The notes: generated by a model from the letters alone, not told the origin. Positions 34,776-46,285 are shown, numbered from the stretch's first letter. The stretch: DNA of 64,000 nt from Anisus vortex (GCA_949126835.1 OX421499.1:29426490-29490489); one strand, 5' to 3'. Numbers and translations are program-made.

Positions 34776-35652
34776 TGTAAGTAAAGTTGGTGATTTATTT
34801 ATTGAAAATATAACTCGCCCCCTAAAGTTGTAATTTTAAAAATCAGATTGAGTAATGTCCCTTGATACATTAACTGTAGACTACATTTGTCGCTCATGCA
34901 GAAAACAAACATTAGATCTACATGTATTTGTAAACATTAGAAAATAATATTTGAATCGTGCAATTAGATTCTGGTCAAAACATGGTTTTATGTCATTGAA
35001 ATTGATATGATTACTTAACACATCCACCATTTTCCAGGTCATTTTAAAACCTCTTTTTTTTGTGTGTTGCTCAGAACTTTAAACCCCATCTTGTTTTTTT
35101 TTAGAATGGTAGGGCCCTATAATTAAAATGTGAAAATAAACATACATACCCGGCACATCATTCTTTTTCGAGCACCACTTCTTCATAGTATGTAAAATGG
35201 ATTCTCTCCCTTACACTTAAACCTTTCTTTATTTTTTTTTTTTCTCCGGCTCTCCATCACACGTCTTAACGATCATTTCTCAATATCCTTCTTCTTCTTA
35301 TCAAAGAAAATATTAACAAGCACTAGAAATAGGCTTATCGGTGTAAATCATCCATTTGAATTTTTACTAGATTGTAATTAAAACTGACACAAAGACTAAA
35401 GTGCTAAATTGGGAAGTCTGCAGAGTGGAGCTCCTCTGTCCTCAAAAAGATTTCTTATTCCTACTATGCATGCACATTTTCTCTTTCTTACCCAGTGGCA
35501 TCCAAACATGGAATGGGTTATCTGGGCAAACCAGAATGCGAGAATAGAATTTTAGTAGAATGAAACCGCTGAATATGAGCTAAGGACTCGATTATGTTTT
35601 TGTAATTTATAAGATAGCTTTTCCCAAATGTTTTTTACACACACACACACCA

Positions 35653-35684
<32 letters not shown>

Positions 35685-36109
35685 TTAGAGAGAGAGATCT
35701 AGTGCCTCTTTCTTTCCTCTCACAAAGAGAAGGAATGTATCACAATGTATGTCGCCTAAAGTATCACCAACGCATTCACGGTAGTTTTGTGTGCATGCAG
35801 AAGTGCTAAACTATTTCTTTTTAAGACGTGTAATGGGGCGAAACGGACAGGTGACAGGAATGAAACAAAGTAGCCTAGGCTAACCATATCCAGTTCAACT
35901 AACACCTGAATTGTTTACTTTTTAACTTAATTAAAATTAAAATAAGATGAGGAAAAATGCAGGCACTGAAAAGAAAGCGTTTGTAAAATTGTTTTACTAA
36001 TCCGAGATATTGTTTAGATTAAAGTTAAAAGCATAATAGCTTAATAGTAATAGGCTTATGTAACTATAATTATATTGTTCAAATGTTGTGAATAATATTG
36101 TGTTTTGCG
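34776..36109. other. non-coding with CA and TA microsatellites
   Basis: (AC)n at about 35637-35650 and (TA)n at about 35658-35683. No gene evidence. Confidence 0.55.
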
Positions 36110-36360
36110 CCAGCAGGCAGCAGTGTTTTGTTTCAGTCTCTGTTTTTGGACTGTTTTTGGACTTTTTCTGTGATTAAATCCTTGTTTATTTACTTAAATT
36201 TTGTACTAGTGCATCACTTGTGATTTTGTCTATGACATTGTGTGTAATATTCTATTGATGGTCTTGGACCTGGTTAATTATCAACTGATTATCAATTGAT
36301 TTTGGTGTTTCCATACACTCTAACTTGTGGTTTATAAGGTGAACTGTTCTCACAGTTCTG

Positions 36361-36484
36361 TACTGTGTTCCATCTTGCTACGCTTGATAACTCTACCGTC
36401 ACCACTATTTGTAAACAAAGAGTACTGTGTTCCATCTCGCTACGCTTGATAACTCTACCGTCACCACTATTTGTAAACAAAGAG
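36361..36484 (+). repeat. 62-bp direct tandem duplication in the LINE 5' region
   Basis: 36361-36422 and 36423-36484 are identical except for CATCTTGC versus CATCTCGC. The second copy ends directly before the likely start codon at 36485. Tandem 5' units are known promoter structures in some LINEs; whether this pair acts so is inference. Confidence 0.85.
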
Positions 36485-39400
36485 ATGACGACTGCCACAC
36501 TAGTTATTTTCTTATCTGCCTTTATTATATTGTCAACTATCAGGCACCATCTATCTGCTTATAATATTCTGTTTCAAGTGTTAATACATACTACAAACAG
36601 TATTTATCCTTCTACTCGCCGGCTTGGTGTAGGGGTTCACATACCGAAAAGAAGAGGAACGAGAGCTGGTCGTTTGCATCGTATTTGGCATGGCAAACCG
36701 CTGTCGTGCTCCGAGGATGTCCTTTCCCTCTCACAAACACTACCCAAGCAGATAGAAGATGACATCCATACAATATCTACAGTTAGTAATGTCACGATAG
36801 GTATTCTAAATGCGCAGTCCTCAGTAAAGAAAGCTATCCTCATCAATGACCTTATCATTGAAAAATCACTTGATATTATGATCATCACGGAGACTTGGCT
36901 GCATGAGGGGGGTGATGAACCAGCAATTAGAGAGATGACGCCTACTGGCTATGTCTTTTTTCAAAAGCCCCGCTCAACTGGTCAACGTGGTGGGGGCTTA
37001 GCAGTGATCTATCGATCTGCCTTGACTGTGAGGCTTTGTAACGATATGAACTACTCCTCATTTGAATGCATGAACTTCGTGATCTCCCAAGGCAAACAAA
37101 CTGTTCGAATCATTGTTATATATAGACCTCCGCCTTCTGTCGCAAATCAGATAAAGGAAAGCAGTTTTCATGACGATTTTGGGAACCTTGTATCATCTAT
37201 CAAAAACAAGAGCTTATTGATCTTAGGTGACTTTAATTTCCACTGGGATGATCCAGAAAACAACCACACTCATCAGCTTAAGCAATTATTTGACTCTGCT
37301 GACTTAACTCAGCATGTTTCCAAACCAACGCACAGAGCTGGACACATCCTAGATTGGGTGGTCTCTAGATCTGACATACCGGTATTTGTCCACTCTGTGA
37401 GTGTTGAGGACCTCCTTCTGTCTGATCACTTCCTTGTGCGGTTAAAGACAAATATGAAAAGACCAGTTGCTGGGAGAAAAAAGATAAAGACGAGGAATCT
37501 TAAGAATATCGATATGTATTCTTTTCGAGATAGTCTTACTAAATCAGAATTGGTTAAGTCACAATCAAGTGATCCTGAAAACCTGGTCCTCCTGTACAAC
37601 CAGACTCTCTCCACTTTACTGGATGACTACGCCCCAGTGACGGAAAAACTTGTTAGTGACAGGCCGGACTCCTATTGGTACTCCCCTTTAGTTCGGAAAG
37701 CGAAGTCAATCCGTCGTTTAGCTGAAAAGCGTTGGAGAAGAACTCGACTTGAATGTGACAAAAAAATATTTCGGAAAGAAAGAAATAGGTTCGCTCAAGT
37801 GATCAGGCATGAAAAGTCGGTTCATATTCAATCTCTTCTAAAGTCTGCAGGAACGGACTCACGCAAGATGTTCTCCATTGTCAATGATCTTCTTGGAAAA
37901 AGATCTGAAACCCCCGTTCTGCCTGACATGAGCAGTGAGAAAGCAGCGGAAACACTTAGCAAATTCTTTACTGACAAAGTTGAGAAAATTAGGAAAAGCT
38001 TTGAAGAGCGTGATTCTTTGCCCCTAGTGGATGATGTCTTCGCAGGTATCCCATTAGTGGAACTCATCCCTGTTTGTGAGGAAGGACTTAAACGTACTAT
38101 TCTATCATCTAAACCTACTTATTCCACTGTTGACCCCATCCCTACCAAAATTGTGCTGACATGCATGGACATTCTACTTCCTGTGTTGGTACGTATTATA
38201 AACACCTGCCTACTGTCTGCCAAAATTCCACGCCCATTCAAGACGGCGATCATTAAGCCCCTCCTGAAGAAAAATGGCTTAGATATGAATGACTGCAATA
38301 ACTATCGCCCGGTCTCAAATCTCTCCTTTATTTCTAAAATACTTGAGAGAGTTGTGTCGCAACAGCTTGTGCAGCATCTTAATGCTAATAATCTACTTGA
38401 CCCGTTCCAATCTGCCTATCGTCATGGCCACAGTTGCGAAACAGCACTTCTGCGAGTCCTAAATGATGTACTTTGTAGTGCTGATCGTGGCGAACTATCA
38501 CTATTAGTGTTGCTTGACTTAAGTGCAGCTTTCGACGTAATTGACCATGAGCTTCTTCTAGCCAGGCTTAAAAAGGAGATGGGCATCACGGGTAATGCGC
38601 TGCGGTGGTTCACGTCTTATTTGGAGGATAGGACCCAATATGTTGTGGTAAAACAAGCTTCTTCGCAGAGCACACCACTGAGGTGCGGAGTACCACAAGG
38701 CTCTGTATTGGGACCTATACTATTCTCTATCTATACTAGTAAACTCGGCAAAATCATTAGTACCCATGGCGTAAATCGTAAGCTATTTGCTGACGACACG
38801 GAATTATACATTAGTTTCAATCCTGATCCTGCTTCCTGTGCTGCAGCTGTAAAATCTCTTGAAGACTGCTGCCTGTCAGTGAAATCGTGGATGGTGGAAA
38901 ATAGGCTAAAGCTAAATGATGATAAAACAGTGGCAATATTGTGTGGGTCTCATGCTAAACTTAAAACCTCTAAGCTAGAAGCAATAAAAGTTGGCACTGC
39001 TGAAATTACCTTATCTGACTATGTAAAAGATCTTGGCTTGTTTATTGACAGTAAACTTTCAATGACTACCCATGTCAGCTCTGTCGTCCGGGCATGCTCT
39101 ATGCAATTACGAGCCTTAGGTCAATTGCGACCTCATCTAAACAAGAAAACAGCAAATGCTGTTGCCGTCTCTCTTATTCTCTCAAGACTTGATTACTGCA
39201 ACAGCTGCTTGTGGGGGATTCCAAAAAAGCAGATTGAGAGACTCCAGAAGGTGCAGAACAATGCTGCACGCATAGTATCTCTGGTCGAGAGGTCCGCTCA
39301 CATCACCCCTATACTTAGGGATCTCCACTGGCTCCCCGTGCAAAAGCGAATTGAATTTAAGCTTCTTTCCCTGGCATTCAGCTGCTTGGATGGCACTGCA

Positions 39401-39631
39401 CCTAGCTATCTTCAAAACATTCTTACAACATATGTTCCAGCAAGAGATCTCCGTTCAAGTGAAAAGTCATTACTTAGGACTCCCAGTCTTATTGGACATA
39501 GAAAGAAAACCTTTGGAGTGCGCGCCTTTGAGGCGGTGGCGCCCGTATTATGGAACAATTTGCCTATTTCACTAAGGCAAACTGAAGCAAAGTCTTTTAA
39601 AAAGAACCTAAAGTCCTATATGTTTAAGTAA
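36485..39631 (+). CDS. L2-like LINE ORF2: AP endonuclease and reverse transcriptase
   Basis: From ATG 36485 the frame gives 1048 aa; the frame is open upstream to 36365, but that part lies in the tandem duplication. The endonuclease domain has an N motif (ILNAQSS), the catalytic E (ITETWLHEGG), LGDFNFH and LSDHF. Reverse transcriptase motifs follow: NYRPVSNLSFISK, LLDLSAAFDVIDHELL (motif A), GVPQGSVLGPILF (motif B) and LFADDTELYI (motif C with the catalytic DD). The C-terminus has DYCNSCLWGIP and LHWLPVQKRIEFK, typical of the L2/CR1 group. There is no RNase H. No stops or frameshifts occur, so this copy may be young and possibly able to mobilise. A gag-like ORF1 was not seen. Confidence 0.93.
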   Translation: MTTATLVIFLSAFIILSTIRHHLSAYNILFQVLIHTTNSIYPSTRRLGVGVHIPKRRGTRAGRLHRIWHGKPLSCSEDVLSLSQTLPKQIEDDIHTISTVSNVTIGILNAQSSVKKAILINDLIIEKSLDIMIITETWLHEGGDEPAIREMTPTGYVFFQKPRSTGQRGGGLAVIYRSALTVRLCNDMNYSSFECMNFVISQGKQTVRIIVIYRPPPSVANQIKESSFHDDFGNLVSSIKNKSLLILGDFNFHWDDPENNHTHQLKQLFDSADLTQHVSKPTHRAGHILDWVVSRSDIPVFVHSVSVEDLLLSDHFLVRLKTNMKRPVAGRKKIKTRNLKNIDMYSFRDSLTKSELVKSQSSDPENLVLLYNQTLSTLLDDYAPVTEKLVSDRPDSYWYSPLVRKAKSIRRLAEKRWRRTRLECDKKIFRKERNRFAQVIRHEKSVHIQSLLKSAGTDSRKMFSIVNDLLGKRSETPVLPDMSSEKAAETLSKFFTDKVEKIRKSFEERDSLPLVDDVFAGIPLVELIPVCEEGLKRTILSSKPTYSTVDPIPTKIVLTCMDILLPVLVRIINTCLLSAKIPRPFKTAIIKPLLKKNGLDMNDCNNYRPVSNLSFISKILERVVSQQLVQHLNANNLLDPFQSAYRHGHSCETALLRVLNDVLCSADRGELSLLVLLDLSAAFDVIDHELLLARLKKEMGITGNALRWFTSYLEDRTQYVVVKQASSQSTPLRCGVPQGSVLGPILFSIYTSKLGKIISTHGVNRKLFADDTELYISFNPDPASCAAAVKSLEDCCLSVKSWMVENRLKLNDDKTVAILCGSHAKLKTSKLEAIKVGTAEITLSDYVKDLGLFIDSKLSMTTHVSSVVRACSMQLRALGQLRPHLNKKTANAVAVSLILSRLDYCNSCLWGIPKKQIERLQKVQNNAARIVSLVERSAHITPILRDLHWLPVQKRIEFKLLSLAFSCLDGTAPSYLQNILTTYVPARDLRSSEKSLLRTPSLIGHRKKTFGVRAFEAVAPVLWNNLPISLRQTEAKSFKKNLKSYMFK

Positions 39632-39745
39632 TCATTGTCTAATTTGTGCTCTTGTATCTATGTCATGACAGCGCACTGAGCATGCTATTATAGCATGGAT
39701 AGTTGCGCTATAAAAGTGCTCATTATTATTATTATTATTGTTGTT

Positions 39746-40084
39746 TTAATATAGGCCTTTTTCTTGTGAATCCAGCTTGTGATGTTTAAATACTGTATAA
39801 ACTTTCTTTTTTCTGTGTCACCGAATATAATAGCAAAAAACAAAATAAACATATCGTTTGCTGATTTTTACTTAGATTAGAAAATTTTTCTACTTGTGCA
39901 CATTCATTGAGAATTGAGAGAGTAGAAATGAAAACTAATTTAACCCTATTCTGTCGCGATTTTAGACTCTGCAAGTCAAATTATGTGTCCAACGGCTTTC
40001 AACAGTACGGGCATCTGTCTCAATTTTAATCTACAGGGCAAGTGAAGTAGCGTTCATAAGCTAGTGGTCAAAGCATACAAAAGG
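39746..40084. other. non-coding
   Basis: No gene evidence in this short stretch. Confidence 0.5.
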
Positions 40085-40215
40085 ATGTGTGGCCAGCACA
40101 ATGCCCAACCGCCTTACTTATCCTTAACTAGTGTCAGGTATCCAACAGAGCTGGGTAGACTCCGGGATGACTTCACCAGGATTGGGTGAGCTCTCCAACG
40201 CGCTTCTCCAGGCCA
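40085..40215 (-). mobile_element. tRNA-derived SINE, copy 4 (partial, rearranged head)
   Basis: The plus strand reads GTGTGGCCAGCACAATGCCC, GAGCTGGGTAGACTCC and CTTCACCAGGATTGGGTGAG, matching the reverse complement of the SINE body and B-box region. The sequence beyond CCAGGATTG departs from the other copies. Confidence 0.65.
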
Positions 40216-40454
40216 CCGTCCACCATAGTATAACTTAGATATAGAACATGGGGGGGGGGGTGCAAAAGTAGGTATAAGCTTACAGTGATAAAAAGGGGAA
40301 AACACGTACATATTCACTACATTTATTATACAAATAAACTAATGTTGCATAAACATGTAATAAGAATCCCTAATCGTTCAGGTACTCGAATTGCTTACCG
40401 TCAGCGTTCACACACTCCTCTAATCGAGAACGAACACTCATGCACACTCTAGAA

Positions 40455-40742
40455 GAGGGATCTCAAACCAAGTGGATTTTTGTGTCCCGTCGATAAGCTT
40501 ACAAAAAATGTAGGCTACTATTCGCGAAATTCAGACAGCTAGTACTGATTCACATGAAATTTTATTGTTAATTTTATATAGCCTACGTAACATACATATT
40601 ATTCGTGATCAGTAGTAAGATAAGTTAAGATGTATGAAGTGTTTTTATTTACTAGGGTCGGGTGGTTGAGGAGTGGGGCGGCTCTTGACACATCTCTTAA
40701 GAGATAAAATGGTACATGCCTTCTCCGAGTTTGAGGCCCCTG
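40455..40742. mobile_element. 288-bp non-autonomous hAT element with perfect 8-bp TSD
   Basis: Ends are GAGGGATCTCAAACC and GTTTGAGGCCCCTG, inverted, of the CAGGGGTCTCAAAC type known for hAT elements. Flanks are CTCTAGAA at 40447-40454 and 40743-40750, exact. The interior is AT-rich and non-coding. It differs from the other hAT families in this window. Confidence 0.85.
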
Positions 40743-42147
40743 CTCTAGAACAAAGGTCTTTATCAACATCAATTTCATGACAAGCCTCCGAAAGGAACTG
40801 ACTCATGTCTTCAACAATACGGGGCTTGCGTGCAAAAACCTTATCCTTTTACAGTGCCCCCAAAAAGTCCCCAAAGGAGTTAAATCTAGCGAGCCCGGTA
40901 AAGGGTTGAGATATATCGCTTTTACTTCAAAATATAATATGTCACTAATTTCACTGATGTGACACTACTGTATACCTACTTTTGCGCCCCCTCCCCTGTG
41001 TATATCCAAGTGTCTACGGTACTATAAATGGAACAATTATAATGCTAAATCTTTTATATGTCTAATCATATGTTTTTTTTATAAAGAACAACTCACAGAT
41101 TAGCAAAGGCACACTCTAGTGGGTACTACCCCCCTCCCCTCCTCCCTTTTCCACTGATCTGTTTTCTTTTGAGAATTGTAATAATACTAAATTATATTAA
41201 GGCTTGGCTTTTTACCCGTAAGTGTTTCTGTACTATTTTAGATATACACTGTCTCTTATACACTGTACTAAATAATCCTACAAAAAACAAATAATACAAT
41301 AATAGGCCTAATAATACACATGTCTTATGATAATACGATTGTTGTGGGTATTAAAATTTCTTATAATTTTTCTTATGTCAATATCCTGAGACATTCCTTA
41401 CTGTTTCAAAAAAACGGAGTCACTAGGGGGAGGGACTCACAAGGCCGGGTTGTTAGTTGCCAGTAAAGGCCTAACGTATTCACAGCTAATCGATCAATCT
41501 TTCTGATCATTATTGGTTATTGATTAAGCGACCTGCGCCAAGTCTCCAATGGGCATACGTATGACCTTTGTCATAGATTTATTGTAAGCAGTTCCTCGAG
41601 GGTAACGAAAGCCAGTAAGTAAAGTTTCCTCAAAGCCATTATTTTATACTTATTGTTATAAGTTATTCCTTTCATAACATTTCGTTGTTGTTGCTTTATT
41701 TTCGCTATATACGAGACTTATCACGCTGGTTATAAGGGAGATGTAGTAGAATAGTTAACTAAAAGATTTAGGCCTACTGTGCATTATTTTAAATACTGGT
41801 AAAGTGTTGTTGATTGTCTTCTTTTCTGCTAGTCTTTTTCTTTTAGTTGTATTATATATAAATATCTATCTATGTGTATCTATGTCTCAAGTTAATTAGT
41901 ATATTTGCACAATTCTTTCAAATTTATGTCTGGCTATTTTATCATATTTACAACCAGATTATTTCATTACACATTGTGGGCGTCTATTGAAATCTCGCCA
42001 AGTTGTCCATAAAAAAATATATTATACAGTTTTCAGGGGAGGTACCCACATTTTTTTCAATAGTCCTTAGAAGCCCATGCATATCATATCCCCCTCCCCA
42101 CCTAACTGCTGGTGCTCATTTTCTTTCCGTCGATATTATCGTATATA
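40743..42147. other. non-coding
   Basis: AT-rich with a C-rich spot at 41129-41150; no exon or transposon recognised. Confidence 0.5.
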
Positions 42148-42775
42148 TAATAAATAAATAATAAATAAATAAATAATAACGGTGCTTATATAGCGCATAT
42201 CCCGTTGGTGACAGTTCTATGCGCAGACGACAGTTACAGAATACAGACAGACAACGAAATATATAGTAATACGCTAATTCTGCTGACGAAATAGGTGAGT
42301 CTTCAGCCGGCTCCTGAAGGTGTCATAGCTAGGGCTCTGGCGAAGCTGTAGTGGGAGGTGATTCCAAGCGGACGGTCCTGCGTAGGAAAATGAACGTTCG
42401 CCAGCGGACACTAGCCTCACACGAGGGATCCGCAGAGTAAGCGCGTCAGATGCCGAACGAAGTGGGCGGGACTGGGTGTAGAGCTCCATACAAGAGCGAA
42501 GATAATCCGGGGCGCAGTTATTCAGGCACCTATAACAGAAGGAAGCCAGCTTATATGAGATCCGGTTGTTGATGGGTAGCCAGTGCAGAGATCGGAGCAG
42601 AGGATTGATATCATTTGACTTCTTCTTCTTGAGAACTAGTCGGGCTGCGCAGTTCTGGATACGTTGGAGTCCTTGAAGGGAGGAGGCCGGGAGACCAGCC
42701 AAAAGCGAATTACAATAGTCCAAGCGGGAAAATAGGAGAGAGATGATGAGCTTAACACAAGCTTCCTTGGTGAGA
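42148..42775 (-). mobile_element. 5'-truncated L2-like LINE, antisense
   Basis: The minus-strand frame 42274-42723 (149 aa, ending in a stop) reads MDYCNSLLAGLPASSLQGLQ, then LLRSLHWLPINNRISYK and PSAWNHLPLQLRQSPS. It is the C-terminal end of an L2/CR1-group ORF, of a different family from the one at 36-39.7 kb but aligning with its last 150 residues. The 3' end has GCGCATA and an (ATTT)n tail at 42148-42178. The 5' boundary is approximate. Confidence 0.85.
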
Positions 42776-43347
42776 TAAGCTTATATGTTACAGACTACAT
42801 AGGGCCTACGCTCCATCTATAGAGAATATTATAGTGTTATATAAACTATTATAGAACTCTACTCTTATCTATCAATTCTAAGCTTTGTCTTGGTATTTTA
42901 TTGGGGTTTAAAATGATAGTGTTTTTGGTTCTGTTTTACTGGTTTGCTCAGGCAACATACTCCATACCTACATGCCGCTTGGGAAGAAAGACTTTTTATA
43001 TGCGTGTGTTCTTGCATATGAATATTATTTGACCCATGTCTTTCTGGATAAATGTAGGACTATTCCAATAGATATTATTCGGATGTAGATCAACTTGCCT
43101 ATATACGTTAAGATTTCGTGTTTTATGTTAGCTTATTATTATTATTCCTTCTTATCTCCTTGTTGTTGACATTTTATCACTAGCGTAATGGTATAATTCA
43201 AGAAAAAGTTTCTTAGTGTAGTAGATTTGTTTGCTTGTTGTTGTTGTCATTTGTTTATACCCCATAGCCTACTTTTAACACGTTTTTATGCATTAAATAA
43301 TTAGACCTATACAGATTCGTTTCTTTTATATACAGCCTGAATAATAA
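42776..43347. other. non-coding; 5' flank of the six-exon gene
   Basis: No element recognised. It presumably holds the promoter and 5' untranslated part of the gene starting at 43348. Confidence 0.45.
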
Positions 43348-46148
43348 ATGACAACTGTTGCAATCAATATGGATGCCCCGCACCACCGGGTGGACGCCTT
43401 GAGTGCACCTTCTTATGCTCACCACTACTCCACATTCCAACGCGTCCCACTCGCCGCAGTCAAGCGAAGCATATTCCACCCAAACCCGCCTCGCTACCGT
43501 CGAATGGAGATGGACGACACTTTGCAGAAGATGAGCGACGAACACAGTAGAAACACGACCACGTGCGGCCCACGTGAGTACGCATATATCCGAAAAATTC
43601 CACTAACAAGATCGTTAAAAAGACAACTACTGCTGTTATTTTATTTCTATTGAGAATGTTAGCTAAGTTTATTTAATTTCCATAACTTTGTTTACTTTCT
43701 TAATATTTTAAAGGGGACTTTGGAAAGGCGACGTCAACAATGTTCGGTCCTCCGCAACAGAAACTTCATTGTTTGGTAAATGCTATATTTCCTATAGTTA
43801 ACCTAAATTTTAAACAGGGGGTCGGCAATATTTTGATAATAAAGTGCCAAAGTAGGATTTCTAATTCATTCAGCGTGCCAACATCATAAAATTCATCCTG
43901 CTCTGGAAATGTTCTAGGAGGTCTTCCGCGTGTCATTAAATACCGCTTTGCGTGCCAAGTTTGGCACGCGTGTGGTAGGTTGCCGACCCCTGTTTTAAAC
44001 TATTATGTTTAAAATAATTAAAGGGAGACAATTTCTAGACTGCATATTCATTTAGACTATTATTTTATCTAGCTATGTGCAAAGAATAGACGATAGGATA
44101 GGGTTTGTGATAATGTCTGTTTGAACTCCTAATTTAAACTAAACAATCTTGATAGGCCTTATGATTCAAATATTCGCAATAATAGATCGATTTGTGTATC
44201 ACGCAAATCATCGTTGATTTCACAAACAGCCAAATAGGGGCCTACTAAGCTTAGTTTTCAATGTCTGGTGTTGTTGATGGTATAGTACTTTAAGTGCGTC
44301 CATTAACTCATTGAACGGGCGGCATAATTTTTTTAAGGTTAACTGATGGCTCGCTTAATAGAATGCCCAAAAATATCCAATTATAATTTTTCTGTCTCAT
44401 TTCAACATTTATCGTTTACAATTAGAATATTACTGAGTCGGGCAGACAGTTGCACAGATTCTATACCACACCAGAAGAACTTACGTAAGCAGTTTTAAAC
44501 ATAGATGTCTTTATGTGGACAAAATATATTTTTAAAGCAAAAAAACTAAGCTCTTATACGATTTTTTAATTTGATGTACACTTTTAATCTTTTAATTTTT
44601 AAATGCTTAACCTCTACAATTTAAAGGGAGATAACAACCGATTGAGCTTGTTGATTTGAAGTTAGACCCACTTTTTTACAGTTCGATTTAAAACAATGCA
44701 AACAATATTTTACAAATATAATTAATTCACTTAGGCTATAACATAAATTATGTCTGACAACAGGAAGGCCCGGCAGTCTTGGTCAGGTTTCCTCAATAAA
44801 TCTCCAGACAAAAGCCACATTCAGCTTCCAAACGTTAGCTCTAACAAAGGTATGAACTAAATTTTAACTAAATAAAAGAAAAAATAAATCCTATTTATTA
44901 GACTTATCCACATTTTTTTTTAAAAGAAGAAGATTATTGGATTGGGAATGACTATGGTTAAACCATTTATTGTAGACTTATTTGATATCTGCCTTTGCCT
45001 CGTCATATTTTTATTAAATAAATAGTTTGTATAAAATCATACACATACACGGTACTAATTCTGTGTAGAATATCTTGGTTTTCAGATATCCACTTTGAAG
45101 GATATGCAGTTCGATATCTAAGACCAGAAATATCACATTCATGGAAGGTGAGTTTGTACAATTAAACATATTGACATAGGATAGACGTAGGCTTATGATA
45201 ATGAGCCCTCAACTGACATAGATCAAATATAAGAAAAATATTTAACATGAAAACAAATAATATTTACAAAGTAACACATATATTTGGTCATATTAAATGG
45301 AATCTAAGCATTCTAGGATGAAAAAAATGTCTACTTGTTCATTTTACCGTAGTCTAATCATTTTAAAGAAAAAAAGTTTCAAAATATAATTTTTCCTTTA
45401 TTTTGTTTTCCGGATCTATGTGATCAGTAGCAGAGCATGTGGGAGAGGGGTCAATGTTTACTGCTCCCTTAAGGGCAACGTCTTATTACTAATTATTAGT
45501 TAAGGAAATGGGCCATTAACATAATGGAAATGACAAGAGACTGGTAAATTTTGGATAGATGACTACCTGTAGTATAGTAGTGCATTAAAATATATACCTT
45601 CTCCTTATTCATTAAATAATATTCCATGCATTTTTTAAATGTTTAAATGGGTTGCCTATTTATTTTTACAAGTCTAGCGGGTGTAACAATGTGTATATAA
45701 TTTGAAATTTTTCAATAAGTATTAGACTAGTATTGATATATTGATTCTCTCTCTTGATTTAAAATTTTAAACTATGTAACAATTTTTTTCTATAAAAACT
45801 TATAGGCATATTTATATTTTTTTAGTACACTTTAAGACCTGAACCTATGTTAGACCAGTTTGGGCAAAGGCCACTTCCTGCAAACATTTAGTAAGGCACA
45901 GAAATAAATAACTTCTTTATTCTTTATACATAATAATCAGTATAATCTATACTAAATTGTATTGCTGATTAATTATATACGGTATAAGTAATCATTAAAC
46001 AGTACAATTAGAAATGTTTAAAAAAAAATAACAAATAATAAAAACAGTGCTGTGAGGTAATAAATTATTATTTTTCTTTCACAGTGCCCGTTACAGAGAT
46101 ACATATCCACAATACCAGCGCAATGCAGCTTCAGAAATGTGGCGATAA
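43348..46148 (+). CDS. unrecognised 186-aa protein, six coding exons
   Basis: Exons: 43348-43573, 43714-43775, 44768-44849, 45086-45147, 45826-45890 and 46085-46148. Every junction is GT-AG and keeps one frame. Exon 5 would read a TAG at its end but splices at GTAAGG inside that codon, continuing as PANIYARYRDTYPQYQRNAA into exon 6 and stopping at TAA. The protein is basic, rich in Arg, Tyr, Pro, His and Ser, with no signal peptide or membrane segment. Strings include RVPLAAVKRSIFHPNPPRYR, FEGYAVRYLRPEISHSWKYT and GQRPLPANIYARYRD. The composition resembles small ciliary or sperm microtubule inner proteins, but I cannot name a family. Exon 3 has two possible acceptors 4 bases apart (ACAG before 44764, GAAG before 44768); only the second keeps the frame. 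An alternative is a separate start at ATG 44750. A polyadenylation hexamer AATAAA lies at 46280. Confidence 0.75.
43815..43993 (+). mobile_element. 179-bp hAT MITE, GGTCGGCAACC family, in intron 2 of the six-exon gene
   Basis: Ends are CAGGGGGTCGGCAA and TTGCCGACCCCTG. TTTTAAA flanks both sides directly (43808-43814 and 43994-44000), 7 bases. The interior CATTCAGCGTGCCAACA and TTTGGCACGCGTGTGG match the other copies. The best-preserved copy of the family here. Confidence 0.85.
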
Positions 46149-46279
46149 AGTTCTACCATTATCTCCTCCAGCTGGAAATATTTTAACTAAAAAGAGTTCA
46201 ATGTGCCTTCTTGAGTTCATGTAACATGCAATTGACTTTTAAAGTGAATACATTTGACAAACCAATTTAATAGCTAAAA

Positions 46280-46285
46280 AATAAA
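46280..46285 (+). terminator. candidate polyadenylation signal of the six-exon gene
   Basis: AATAAA 132 bases after the TAA stop. Spacing is reasonable, but the hexamer is common in AT-rich DNA. Confidence 0.3.

Larger units (their letters stand above)
36110..39745 (+). mobile_element. apparently intact L2-like LINE
   Basis: One long open frame encodes endonuclease and reverse transcriptase. It is followed by a 3' end with the perfect stem CATGCTA-TTA-TAGCATG and an (ATT)n tail at 39720-39740. The 5' region includes a 62-bp tandem duplication just before the ORF. The 5' boundary is approximate and no target duplication was established. The 61-bp insertion at 8070-8130 comes from the same 3' end. 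Confidence 0.85.
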
